A DNA stretch of 64,000 nt from contig OU342811.1 of the NCBI GenBank assembly GCA_910591455.2, positions 8,102,947 to 8,166,946 of the forward strand, given 5' to 3'. Of the stretch, positions 11,561 to 23,169 are shown one piece after another. The position numbers and the translations under genes were made by a program. Each line of letters starts with the position of its first letter. Position 1 is the first letter of the stretch. This DNA comes from Pholis gunnellus. Taxonomy: Eukaryota > Chordata > Actinopteri > Perciformes > Pholidae. The notes beneath the pieces are model-generated. The model was given only the letters and a program-made list of their open reading frames with translations. It was not told the origin of the DNA and made no database searches.

Positions 11561-11800
11561 CAGCAAATGTGTGATGTAGAGATCGCTGCAGCATAGCAAC
11601 GCCATCTCTAATAGCAACACCCTTACTTACTCTAAATCAGCTTTCCAGCTCATTAGTCTTGAGGTGGGGGCACATTTGGACCTAAGATGTTTGGTAAATC
11701 ACAATTAGAGAAACTTTCAGCTGTGATGAACCGCCCATTATTCTTCCGCTTTATTCCTGAAATTGGCCACTTAAGAGCAACTTGGCCTGAGAACACTTTG
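11560..11800. promoter_or_regulatory. Candidate regulatory block with paired RFX-like half-sites
   Basis: Repeat-free, mixed-complexity sequence. ATAGCAAC occurs at 11593-11600 and again at 11611-11618, each followed by RCC; the right half of an RFX X-box reads GGYAAC or TAGCAAC. CTCATTAG and an AATTAG core follow. The call is inference from motif density and the absence of repeat hallmarks; conservation was not tested. Confidence 0.25.
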
Positions 11801-12531
11801 TAAATTCAGACACTATTTAGGGTTTACAATGCATTTGGCCCTGCTGCCTCGGTGATGGCTACTTTCAGTGCTACGATTTCTAGAACCTTCACGGTTTCTT
11901 GTTGTCCTCGCAAGATGACGGCACATGCAATACCACTTCTGATTGTTTGTTTGCCTTCTATCGTGGAACCAGTTTGAGGCTTTTCTCGTCAAATTGCCAA
12001 GCCGACCCCAGATTCCATCACAACTTTCTTGCATGGCAAACTTTCACTGCACTTCTTGTGTTTGTCAATTCAAGCAATTCCCCTCAACCCGTAATAGGAT
12101 CAGGTCTCCGAGCTGCTTCCACATGATTGATGAAAGATTAAAAGGATTGTAGGGATTGAAGGCACATTTAGCGACCTGCTGAGGTCCAATTTCTTGTCCT
12201 TGAGCTGGAGGTAGGGCTGCCGCCATGCAGATGAGAAGATCACTGCAGTGAAAAGACGATAATGCGAAACGGTTGTTTGAAAGTCTTGGAGACATGGCAA
12301 CAGGGACAAGCAGGCAATCATTTCTAATCTGCCTATACTCTTTCCTCAGGAGAACTGGTGTCAGCAATGCTCATGGAGGTGAGAGAAAAATAAGACTGAA
12401 AAGGAAAAAAGAAAAGTGTGAAGAGAAGGAAGAAAAAAACTTTCAAATGTCATTTACGAAAATAATGTATGTGAATGTCGTGTTGATTTCTTTTTCTTCT
12501 TACTTGCAAAACACATAGTCAACAGTTAGGT
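11801..12531. other. Noncoding DNA, no gene seen
   Basis: Several overlapping frames of 60-100 codons occur on both strands with no recognisable domain. A purine-rich stretch lies at about 12385-12440. Confidence 0.5.
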
Positions 12532-12654
12532 ATTCAATTCAATTCAATTTATTTTTGTACTGCCCAAAATCACAAATTACAAATTTGCCTCAGAGGGCTT
12601 TACAATCTGTACACATACGACATCCTCTGTCCCGGAACCCTCACATCAGAACAG
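12532..12654 (-). mobile_element. LINE 3' end, truncated, minus orientation
   Basis: The segment begins with ATTCAATTCAATTCAATTT and continues with the 'GCCTCAGAGGGCTTTACA' and 'CCTCACATCAGAACAGG' blocks. Its reverse complement matches 31572-31720 almost base for base, and both resemble the 3' end of a LINE family abundant in teleosts, probably L2/Maui-like. Only about 120 bases are present, so this is a heavily 5'-truncated or eroded insertion. The clade name is from memory of such tails, not from a search. Confidence 0.75.
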
Positions 12655-15419
12655 GTGTGTCCTCCTGTAGGGCATCCATGAGAAGTCGAATGTGTAGGAA
12701 TCCAGTCATACTGCTGCATAAAGAATCAACTGAGACAACGACTGTGCGTCCGACAAAAATCAAGTTGCAGCTCAGCGCCCTGCCCGTGTTGTCTTAATAT
12801 GAGCTCAAGTGTGGCGTCAGGGTCAGAGGTCGATTTACCGATTCAGCAGTACATTAAGTCAGTGCCTAGGTCGGCTCACCGCTGCTGACGTTTATTCATT
12901 CGTGGCCCTAAGCAGAAAACGGCTGTGGCATGTCTCCGGGGACACCTTCAGAAGCAGGCTGTTTGAAAAGTGCAGCAGCTTATGCACCCATGCATGCCAA
13001 TACGCTGGATGCTACACAGATGAGATTAATTACAAAACAGGCTTTGCTTGTGATAAATGACACACACTTATACGGGGGTGGACACTCACTCATACGTCAT
13101 CATAAAGTAGTGCAACAACAAATAGATTTTTATTTCATCCAATTTCCTTCAATTGTAGAAGAAAACCTAGATCCTTGTTGAGTCATCTGCAATTGATCGA
13201 GGCAACCTCCAAGCAGAGTGCCGCCTCGTTCAGACGACGAGGAGAAAGCCCTTGATCAGTTCATGGTCTGAATATGAATGTAATCAGGATTTTTTTGCTA
13301 AGATCCCACTCTAAAGGCCACTCGAAGCCATCAGCTATTATCAGCCGGTGAGCAGCGTCTGTGGTGCGACCTCATCCGCTGCGCCGTCCGTCGCAAAATG
13401 GCTGAGTTATGACTGGCATGCAGGGGACCGCCTGCTTGTAAATGAGCGTGGTGTGTGACGGCGTCTTTCATGCGTGTCACGAACTGCCCATCAGTTCTTT
13501 TACAGGGGTTGATTTGAGTCACAGCCCAACATATGGGTTACGACGCCTCAGTCCGTGGACGCAGTATGTATTATAAGAACAGATGTGTTCCAAAAATACA
13601 ATAGTGAAGCAAGTGTGTGCGTTGTGAAAAGGGAAGACACGACTTGCACTGCGTTTTACTCGAAGGATTTAATTTCTATTTTTGATGGTTGGAAGTGAAG
13701 AATGTATTATTTTGTTGTGACATATCCCATCAAGCATAACAGAGATTATGTCACAGGCTACAGTATGTCATTTCACTGCATGACTTTTTACTTCAGGCTT
13801 TAATTACAGTTTAAGCATGACTCATTTACTCAAGCCATCCGGTACAGTATGCGTCACATCGCCTGATGCTTAACTGACAAGGAAGATGACATTTTCCTAC
13901 TTAACATTCACATTGTGATCAGAAACTCTTGATGTAAAATCAAGACTGAATATCATTTCAGTTAAAATACCAATGAAATGCTATATTTGCTTTGAGTATT
14001 CATTGTAAATATGCAAACTGCTGTTTATAGCTGAATCACCATCTTCTATTCTAGCATTTCATTCTCCTCATATTAAAGTTACATAAACACAGCAGCAATT
14101 AATGCACCTTTGACTGTCATAACCTAAACTACAGTCTACAAAGACCACTTAGTGATCCTCAGACTCGAAGATACGGTGTAGGCATAATAAAACCATGTAG
14201 CAACACGTCTCAAACCGTAGGTCGTCTAAAGCCTGCAGCAGCCAATTTAAGTGACCGTCTCTTTCTATTTCAACTCTAAAAAGCAACACAGCAGAAAGAC
14301 ATTTCAATAACAAAATATTTAACACAGTATCAGTAAACCTCATAACTCGCCAAACCAACCTATTTGCACTAAAAGGAAGATTAAGGCACACCGTCTCCCA
14401 TCTGTGACTCCAGCTTTTTCTGGATGAAACACTCACCGCTGTAAAGTATGAGACACTTTTGGTACCGACAGATACATTTTGATCTGATGTCACATCCCGT
14501 AGTAGACGAAGAAGTGTAGAACCTGCTGAATCTCTAGAGTAGCATTTCTCTCCTTAAAAAACATCCAGAGACTGATTCTTAATTTCAGAAAGTAAGTCTG
14601 AAATGATATGTGAACGACAGCTGCCATGTGTTCTCCAGTTTAATAACCTGAATCACAGTCCAGGCAGGTCTGGTGCAGGAAGCATGAGCACGTCTACACC
14701 AACTGATCCAGTCACCATTTCAATGAACAGCAATATCTATTTCTTCTAGCCATACTTTAATGAGCTAGTTTTTCTATCATGTGGATAATTAATTCACCCC
14801 AATCCCAGATTTTGACATCAACATTGATGTCCCAGTACGAGTATTAGGCAGTATGAGGAAGGGGTTACGAGACATCCGAGCTTGCCACATGTGGTCATTG
14901 TTGGCATTAAGTGGAGTAATTAGGCTATTTTATAAATGGTTTGGCTAAGAGACTCTGCAGCAGCTAAGACAAAGTGCCTCTCAAAGTGTTTGAATCGGTT
15001 CATACACAGAGTCACCAAAACCAATCGTCATAAAACAAATGTGTCATACGCAGATATAAATGGTCTTAAATAATATTTTCTCAGTATGATGAACAGCCAT
15101 TCCCACTTTTTTACCTCTCGCTACTTTTAAACTGTGAGGGGTCACTGCTAATTGTCATTCCTGTCTGTAATTTCTTAAATTACAGCTAAAAATACCCATT
15201 AAAGAGCTCTGTCCTCTTTGTTGATTTCTGAGCAACTCATTATTGTCGGAGCTTTAAAAAAGGAGTTTGACGTTAGTAGATGATGTAAGATTTCTAAGAA
15301 TGCTATTGATGTCTTAGTTTATGATGATACAATAAAAGGGAGGCACTTGAAACATGTTTTTCTGAGGTTTAAATTACTTTGAAGGATAGATCATCATTAA
15401 GCAGTGAAAATTGTCTGCT
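12655..15419. other. Noncoding DNA, no gene seen
   Basis: No gene recognised. The largest frame is 114 codons on the minus strand (14149-14493), without recognisable features. A near-perfect palindrome, GACATCAA-CA-TTGATGTC, lies at 14814-14831. Confidence 0.55.
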
Positions 15420-15620
15420 ATGACTGGAACAGATTTTAGTTTCGTTTTTTACCTCGAAAAAGACGACATTTTTCTTGATCAACGCATCTGGAATCTTATG
15501 TTTAATGCCTAATTACACTGTAAGGAATGTACATGCAGCATTATAAAAGGGAAGTGGATGACTTGGATGCGCCATTTTAGAAATGCCTCTGCAGTGTGTG
15601 TGATATCTTTACACCACCAG
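15420..15620. promoter_or_regulatory. Candidate regulatory block
   Basis: Unique-looking sequence with homeodomain-type cores (TTTAATGCCTAATTACA near 15500-15516), without simple repeats or transposon tails. The regulatory role is inferred from composition only. Confidence 0.2.
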
Positions 15621-16319
15621 ATATTGAATAGCAGATTTCTTTGTGTATTGTGACACTGGTTTCAATAGCTCTTAAGTGTTTTTCTGCCTTCCTGTGAAAG
15701 TGTAAATGCTATATTTTTAACTCAAGAGAAGCAGTCAATATATAATCTTCAGAGATAAATATCAATACTATAGTTTAACCTTCTATTAACAAGGGAAAGG
15801 GCTTTCCCTGTTGGAGCTTATTCCAGCATATAGTGGCCAGATATAGTATTGGATCTATATTATGGACAGTACTAATATCCATTACTCAGCTATTCCCACA
15901 ACCCAGCATAATACAATTCAGTGTTACAAATAAAACGCAGCAGGCAGGTTTTAGATAGTTATTTGTAACCGTTAAATGCTTTTTAGATGATTACATGTGC
16001 ACATTGAAACAAAATCCTTTATGTGACAAACTGACTGTTTTCTCATTGCAGTTCACACAATATGTTCAGTGGTTTCATCTTTCACACTTGACTCTCAAAG
16101 CAAGGTGTGCTGCAAGAGCCAGTGTGCTAATATGTACGTCCAGAGAGGCTGAAAGATTGTCAGAAAGAATGAATTGTCAATCAGTTTCTTGCATCAAGTT
16201 CAAATCCTTGAACAATTGAAAGGTCCTTGTCTTGACAACTAGTCAAAAGATTGCTGCAAAGAACAGCAGCTGCCCTCATAAGAGTTTCGTACCAAATTAG
16301 CACCGATGCAGAAGAGCTC
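15621..16319. other. Noncoding DNA, no gene seen
   Basis: AT-rich sequence with only a 74-codon frame (15995-16219) of no recognised family. Confidence 0.5.
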
Positions 16320-16640
16320 TCACACATTCAGTATTGACCTGCGAAGACTGTGTTTCCGCCCACTCGCTTATTGCCTCCGGCAATGATCGTGTGAGATGAC
16401 CCGGCATGTCATGAGACCCCATCCAGGGCAGCACCTGTGAGTTTCCTCAGAGAGCGCGGTGCCTGATAAATGAGTCTACGGTGACGAGCAGCTGATGGAG
16501 TGGCTGGCAAAGGTCATGATGCTCGGGGAAGCTCCATTCTGTCTCTCTCATTTCAATTTGGACCAACACCACCTTTTGCAAATGCTCGATAACCTCGGCC
16601 AAAGGTCGGCCGGGTGGAACCAAAATCCATCATTTTGTCC
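16320..16640. promoter_or_regulatory. Candidate regulatory block with palindrome and nuclear-receptor half-sites
   Basis: Moderately GC-rich and repeat-free. ATTGCC-TCC-GGCAAT at 16370-16384 is a perfect inverted repeat with C/EBP-like halves. AAAGGTCA (from about 16507) and AAAGGTCG (about 16601) match nuclear-receptor half-sites. CTGATAAATGAG adds a homeodomain-like core. The enhancer reading is inference; no conservation data were available. Confidence 0.3.
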
Positions 16641-17192
16641 AGACTCTACCTTTTCTATGAGCTGGAGCAAAAAATGCAACTTGTTGGTTGAAGCAACACT
16701 GGTTTACAAAAGAACGGAAGGCATGTAATTACTTTGCCTGCTGAATTAGGTTGCATGCTGTGATGCACTTAAGTGTATAGCCGTGGACTACCAAGGCCCC
16801 ACAGAGTGGTTGGTCACAATAAATTGTTTAAGCATGTAGAGCAATTGTGTATTTTTTGTATCTTGACGTATATTCCTTTTTAATTTAGATGCACCCATCG
16901 AGTTTATCACCACTTCACACACAAGCGTTTGGAATTCTTTACGATTGCTTTTGATATCATAAAGCCGCACATTTTTGGGGAGAAGATGGCTCTTCAGCAC
17001 ACAATATGGATTTTTAATAGGGGAGAATTGTTTTTTTTGTTTTTTTAAATTAGATGCACAAAGATATTTTGTCAGCTTTACACCTTTGCTGTGGGGATAT
17101 CTTCGTATTGCTTCTTAGCTGTAATCTTGTTTACACTATATTTGTCTCTCTGTACAAACAGTGTTTGTGAGCATGAGCGAGACAGGGAGGGG

Positions 17193-17194
<2 letters not shown>
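16641..17194. other. Noncoding DNA, no gene seen
   Basis: No supported feature. T-rich stretches occur near 17030-17046. Confidence 0.5.

Positions 17195-17224
<30 letters not shown>
17195..17224. repeat. (GA)15 microsatellite
   Basis: Fifteen uninterrupted GA units preceded by a short G run. Several frames crossing it on both strands (Arg/Glu or Leu/Ser repeats) are artefacts of the repeat. Confidence 0.97.
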
Positions 17225-17226
<2 letters not shown>

Positions 17227-17999
17227 CAGGAAGTGGTGGGGTGAAAAGGAGAGGGAGAGTGCAATTTGTATGGCAGTCCAGACACCTTGCAGCACATATG
17301 GACACAGGGGACAATTGACCTGAACGCTGTCTGCACTCACCCGTACTCACAACTGAAGATGGCCGTGATAAAATGTCATCTTTCAAACGGTCGTGCGGCA
17401 AGCTATGGCCCCGTAACCAGTCTGCACCACACCAGCTCCGTAGACTGAGAAAGCAGGTGTGAATACTTTGAAAAAATGCCCTTTGCCATCTCCTGCAGTA
17501 AAAATTTGAATCACAGAGAACAACTGCAAAATGTCAGTGGTCAATCAATTCAAATAATCTTGGCTGCCGAATATAAAAGCACAGCATATCCATGGTGTTG
17601 ATAGAAAATGTAATGAAATGACCTCTTGTTCCCCAAGAAAAAAAGAGTGAAAACTAATTTGCTTCAGTGAGTCAGTTTTAGTAAGGGAAAAATGTGAGGG
17701 GCAATTCATCCATGGAAATTAAACATATCCCTAGGGTAACATATCTAAATATGCAGGGAAAATTGTTTTTTTTTCCTTTTTTCATTTCCCTTTCACTGTT
17801 TTGCATTGCAAGTGGAACAACATGTAGTTACGGGAGGCTGTTCTATTTATATTTGTTTGCATTTAAAAATAAAAATCCGACTCGGGGCAGTTGAACATTA
17901 TTCACAGGATTTACAAAAGCACCATAAGCTATACATGATAACAGTACAGAGATGTTGAACAAAGCCATTTTACAATAGCCCATTGAATTCTGCCCAAGT
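17225..17999. other. Noncoding DNA, no gene seen
   Basis: No recognised gene, RNA or transposon. Short T and A runs occur around 17764-17780. Confidence 0.5.
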
Positions 18000-18515
18000 T
18001 CAGATCCTCAGGTCATTAGGGAGCCCCGCGTGTGGCTGGCAGTGCATTCCAAAGCTAGCTGGGTACGATTGTTTGGCTCAGTTCTTTGCTTCATTAATGC
18101 ACATGAACTGCTCCCAGGCACCCTCGTCAATGCTAATGAGCATATTAGTTTGCTGCGAGGCCAGCGACTGTCTTTTGATCAACTTAATATTAATCGAAGA
18201 TGCGGGGAACCTTGCACTGCCAGCGGGGGGAGAGGAAGCTTTTGCATCTGTGGCTTCTTTATGTCAAAAAGGTTTGGGTTCCTCCTCTCTCTTTTCACCA
18301 CATCTGCCTAACTAGACAAGGTGATTTAAAAAAAAAAAGAAAAAAACAGGCAGTTCCGGTGCTTTTCTTGGTGCTCCAAAGCGAGCTTTTGAGTAATTTC
18401 TCCTGCAAGTGAATTAAACAAAAAGTGCTTTTCATATGCCCTTCGGTGGAAAAGAAGCACTCTGCTCTCTGTTTAATGGTGCCACAGTTCATTAGTATTT
18501 GATTTTGAGATGACA
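18000..18515. promoter_or_regulatory. Candidate enhancer-like block rich in developmental factor motifs
   Basis: Repeat-free apart from an A/G-rich stretch at about 18326-18347. Visible motifs include GCATTCCA (TEAD-like, about 18043), CATTAATGCACATG (about 18092), GCTAATGAG (about 18132), CTTTTGATCAA (TCF/LEF-like, about 18172), TTAATATTAATCG (about 18184) and CAAGTGAATTA (NKX2-like, about 18406). Overlapping frames of 93 and 110 codons have no domain signature. Motif clustering without repeats fits a vertebrate conserved noncoding element, but conservation is inferred, not shown. Confidence 0.35.
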
Positions 18516-19308
18516 TTTCACAGTCATATCATAGTTCACTGCCTCAGATGTCTTACACTGATGCTTTAAAGTGATACGTCACCCCACATGTATCTTTTGT
18601 GTGTAAAACACTCACAAACTGAACTGTTGTCCAATTGAAGAGAAAGCTCTCTAACATGTCGAAACAACCGCACGCGCCTTTGACAGGGTTGCACCTGTCT
18701 TTGTATTGAGAGAAACTCTTAGACTTAGACTTGGTATTGGAATCCACTGTAACCACTTTTAATTCAAACTGACCACGGCCTCCATTAGCTGTGAGGCAAG
18801 CTACTTATTTTTCAAATAGACTTTTTAAGTCTACATGGAATGATTGTTTGATGGTGGATAAAATATCCCTTTAATGTTGTTGGTATGGCAAACTTAATAT
18901 AATTTAAATAAAATCTCTAAAACTCTTGTATTTGATGAATACTCTTGTGTACAGAAACATTTATCTCATTTGTATGGCTTAGTTCTTCTCCTACATCCTC
19001 TTCTTAGTATTATTATGTGTTATTACTTTGAAGCGGACTGATTACAACTACGCTGAGAGGGAAAAGTCCTAACAGAGGGTGTGAAACACTCAATTCTTTC
19101 AAATCTGCCCACATACTGCGAGTCTCAAAAGAGCAATATTGCCATAGGTGGGAGAGAAAATGCACCCTGAACACTGCGCGGAGTGCCAGAAAATGACAGA
19201 TCCATTTAAGCTACTTAAAAACACATCTCATTAATAAAAGCAAAATTTACTGATTACTCACATTGCAGTTCCATTTTACACCCACTCGCATTCACAGTTG
19301 CGTGCACC
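18516..19308. other. Noncoding DNA, no gene seen
   Basis: AT-rich, no recognisable gene or transposon termini. A TTAGACTTAGACTTGG stretch at about 18718 resembles short motifs seen in fish repeats but is too short to call. Confidence 0.5.
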
Positions 19309-19340
19309 CACACACACAAACACACACAGACACACACACA

Positions 19341-19402
<62 letters not shown>
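19309..19402. repeat. Long (CA)n microsatellite, 94 bases
   Basis: CA dinucleotides with a few AA and GA interruptions near the left end, then more than 60 uninterrupted bases. This is the largest microsatellite in the window. Three annotated-length frames across it are Thr/His or Cys/Val repeats and are not genes. Confidence 0.98.
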
Positions 19403-19406
<4 letters not shown>

Positions 19407-19789
19407 AGTGTGCTTATAGTGATGACCACCAAGCAAAACAGACTGTCTGCATCATACTAGCGAGTTCAGAACACACTTGGCTTTTACATTGTGGCAGTTC
19501 TTTCACAGATTCTGACAATCTGTCTCCCACACAGCCTCACAGTGAAACAAGTGAAATATAACGTTATAATGTGGTTTTTAAAAGCTGCAAAGTTGGATTT
19601 ATTTTAAATTCTAAGCGAAAAAGTTGTGAGGATTTCGGGCTGGAGACTGGTTACAGGTAAATAATTGAACATATGTACAGCAAATGATGAGCACGGGCAG
19701 TATCCATGCCTCCTTATGTTCATTACTGCATGTGCCAACAGTCCATAACAGAAATGGGACGGTAAAGGAGGGAGTTTTGAGACAAAAGG
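19403..19789. other. Noncoding DNA, no gene seen
   Basis: No recognised feature. Confidence 0.45.
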
Positions 19790-20120
19790 AGCCGTGGGTG
19801 GTGATAGATGGGGGTGAAAAAGCGTATGAATCTGGCCGGGATCACAGACATCCATCCCCACCTGTCAGACAGTGACTAATTTCCAAGTGGGAGCTGGGCA
19901 CTGGCAGGCCGAGTGCCTCGGGTCAAAAGAGCCGCTCGGGTTACGGCGAGGTCCTCTCTACCGGCTGGGAGATATTGGCTGGGAGCTTGCATGACACACC
20001 ATACACACACACCTTGTTACAGAGGCTGTCCCGGCAATCTGATCAATCACACCAGGAGTCACTGCTGGTAACACAGCGTGGCCATTGTATGCAGAATGGG
20101 CAGTGCGCTCCTGAAAGTGG
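19790..20120. promoter_or_regulatory. Candidate regulatory block, relatively GC-rich
   Basis: Higher GC and CpG content than its surroundings, with no repeat hallmarks. It contains CACCTGTC (E-box/MEIS-like, about 19859), CACTGGCA (NFI half-site-like, about 19900) and GATCAATCACACC. A regulatory role is inferred from composition alone. Confidence 0.2.
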
Positions 20121-21337
20121 CTGAAGTGACGCAGTGTGGTGAATACATAGTGAGTTATGTTCCTGACAGAAATGCCTTCAAGTAGGGCATGTAAAGAGCG
20201 TGTTGTTCACATAATGTAGTCTTTCTGGAAGATTATACTTCAGTCGAACTGACAGAAATAATATATTGTTGTACCTAATGAATGCCAAGTTCTGCTGAAC
20301 GCTGTAACAGCAAAAGGATTTTGCTGAGCCGTGTTTCTCTCTGACCATTTTCTCTTTCTCAATATTCTTTGTCATTCCATTAACGGGATGTAATAAAATA
20401 TATTACTACGATATTTGTACTATCTACTAATGTTTCAGTCTTTTATTAGTATTACCAGCTTCAGCATCTGCAGCTGTTACTACTGCTGTAGTTACAGCTA
20501 CACCTGTGTCTACAGTTACTTTAATCGTTACTGCAAATCCACTGCCTCATTACTATTGATGACACTACTACTAACACCACTATCACTAATAATGCTGATA
20601 GGAGCTTTATTTCTATGATTAAAAATGATGCAGATTCTCTCAGAACAAAATAGAGAACAAGCACAACAATATAAAACAGAATAAGCATAACAACAACAAA
20701 AAACTGAGTGAAATAATACAAGCATTACAACTAGTTAAATAATAGGCTGGAAAAAAACAAATCTAGATCAGATTCATAAAATGTGCTTTAAGAAACAAAA
20801 TGACATAAATGATCCCAGTGAGATGTCCTCCAGCAGGCTGCTCCAAAGCAGCAAAGCTGCTGACATTTTGTTTGCAGTCTACACTGAGGTCATACTAAAA
20901 TAATAGCATAATGAAGTGCCTCCCAATAGCTCTAATATCTTCAGTGACTCAGGCTTCTATAACGACAAAATAATTATTATCAGTGCTACCGGAATACCAG
21001 GGTAATGATCCCTTAGTGCAGCGTCCTGTGACCGTCATAGTAATAAAGTTGAGCACCGGATTAAAGGTGAGGTTGCTCTCTGAACTGTGCCGAAATGACA
21101 TCCTCCTCTCCACCTCTTCACCACTGCTTCTTGCTACAATAATAAAAAAAAAAAGATGTCTTTGACCTCCGCTCTCATTGTGATGGGTTGCTAATAATAA
21201 TAATGGTGATCTTTAAGGATCTACAATTTGGACTTCTGTGGAAAATAAATGCTCAAAATAAAATTGTGATATACTAAATACATTAATCTGCACATACGCT
21301 CGCTGTAAGCATTGATTTTGAAACGTGTTGTTTACAG
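20121..21337. other. Noncoding DNA with cryptically simple ACT-rich stretch
   Basis: Between about 20400 and 20610 the sequence is dominated by ACT/TAC/CTG triplets without a clean repeat, resembling the variable middle part of some teleost LINE 3' ends, although no tail follows. The overlapping 65-67-codon frames are hydrophobic or Cys-rich only because of this bias. No gene is recognised. Confidence 0.4.
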
Positions 21338-21439
21338 CGGGTGGATCTCTTTTTCATAGAGAGGGCTTTAAGTGCAGGCAATGCGCTTATGTCTGAATTG
21401 ACCTTACAGCTGAAAATGAGGCTGGCTTTATTGGGAAAG
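21338..21439 (+). other. Exon-like interval, weak evidence
   Basis: A TTTACAG acceptor-like end precedes 102 bases that stay open for 34 codons in one phase and end at AAAG|GTGAGC, a strong donor match. The frame would read Arg-Val-Asp-Leu-Phe-Phe onward and is rich in Leu and Ala. The polypyrimidine tract is poor and the protein is unfamiliar. A 34-codon open stretch is expected by chance fairly often, so this is not called a gene. Confidence 0.12.
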
Positions 21440-23150
21440 GTGAGCAACAGGGGTGATGCTTGTATAGTCAGCAAGGCAATCGATTTGTTAAAAGGAGTGT
21501 ATGACTTCAGGCAGATCTACTTTGTTCCAGATGAAGCTGAAGGTGCGCATTCACTGGGTTGTAGGATCTTATTTCTGGTACGGTACATCCACAGACTCGT
21601 CAAAATTTGACTTTGACAGAGAAAGAGTTGTTCTAATCCTTTATCACATATCTTGCCTGGCATTAAAAGTGGCAACTCCTGCTGTTCGAGCATAATCATT
21701 TATCTTTCATCTATTGGGATTTTGGCTGCGCTGAGGAGCATTCGCAAACATTAACATAACGCGAGCCTTGTGACATTAAATTATGTTGTGGATCATTTCA
21801 GTCATTGTAGTCGAGAACGTTTTCAAGGGGAGGCAGCTTCTGAAATATTTTCAGAGCCATCTGTTCAATTTTAAATCGTAGTTAACTGGTGAATCATTTC
21901 TCCGATACATGCTGCTAACAAATACAAAATTAGACTACTCATTTCATATTCTTGCAAGATAATGAATGTGGAATCAGTCCTTAAGTGAGTAAGTCCTGAA
22001 GTCAGTGAAACTATAATTGCATATTGCTAATGTCGGCTGAGAACTTTTCTGTCTCAACTGTCAGTTCTACTTTGAAAAAAAAGTGTTTTTTATTAACTTG
22101 ATCAAGCTTTTTTGAGTTTATCCAAGTGCTTGAGCATTCTCTACACATACTACCCTGTGCTGATATTGGTGAATACGTTTCATGGCAAGTGACTGAAGCA
22201 GGTATATATATATTCTGTGCAGAAATACTATAACTAATCGCAAAAAGTGTAAAAGACTCCTATAATCCTGCTCCCCTGAAAACAGCCCACAAGTTTTTGG
22301 ATGGTCATGCCATCCTCTCACAAACAGGGACAATCCCTGTGTAGTGGAGTGATTACAGACATTCCCAAGGTGTCTTTTAGTCAAGAGCCATCATTGGTCT
22401 CCAGGAAATTGTTTTCTGCAAACATAAATGTCGTGTGATATTGATGTCAGCATTAGAACATCGTTCGGAAAGAAGGTCACGGATTTCTTAAAAGGTGTAA
22501 ATTACTTCCCTACGAAATGAACTGGACATATTTCTGTCAACGTGTGAAAGCTGGAACCAATTTAAGTGCTGAAATATTCTTCAGATGATAAGAGCTTGTG
22601 GCTGTTTTTTCCTTTTTTTAAAAAAAAGCTGATAAGTTGAGTGAAGAATTGTGACTGCTGCTAAATGACTGCAAAACTAAAGATACTCTATAAAAGAAGA
22701 ATATCGCCAGACACGGAGGAGATTTGCTTTTACAGTGAGCCAAGATATCTCAACCGCTTATGGAAGTCTTCGGCTACTGATAACAAGGTATTGCCACAAC
22801 ATTAAGCTAAAGCCAAACGAATGTGGATGAAGCCCATATGGAGGAAAACAAAACACAATACACAAGCACATTGGCTGGAGAGTTTATCCCTCCCATAGTG
22901 TTACAAATACTTTTCCTCCTTCAAAGAGGAGGAAGAGGGGGCAAACAGGCACGATAAGGTCAGACGCTCATGGGGAGGGTGCGTCTCTGCCCAACAATCT
23001 GTGTCAGCCGTGAGGTTACCGAACTCCCAAAGAGAGTGCAGGACTGTTTTAGACTCGGACGGAAAATGCGGCGTCCTTTAAACCGGTTTAGTAAGCCTCC
23101 AGGATCCAAGTGGTTCCCGCGGGTGGAAGCCAGGGGCTCGTCCTGACAAA
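21440..23150. other. Noncoding DNA, no gene seen
   Basis: Mixed unique sequence with short AT tracts (for example near 22202-22212). The 124-codon minus-strand frame at 22960-23334 crosses the following G run as poly-Pro and is rejected. No gene is recognised. Confidence 0.5.
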
Positions 23151-23169
23151 GGGGGGGGGGGGGGGGGGG
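23151..23169. repeat. Poly(G) run, 19 bases
   Basis: Uninterrupted run of 19 G on the plus strand within locally GC-rich sequence. Confidence 0.95.

Noticed and set aside
16194..16215. AGTTCAAATCC-type stretch resembling a tRNA T arm
   Set aside because: There is no acceptor stem, D arm or anticodon arm in the right positions.
17078..17401. Overlapping frames of Leu/Ser or Arg/Glu repeats
   Set aside because: They are translations of the (GA)15 tract in several phases.
19254..19561. Three open frames across the CA microsatellite
   Set aside because: They are Cys/Val or Thr/His repeats translated from (CA)n on both strands, not genes.
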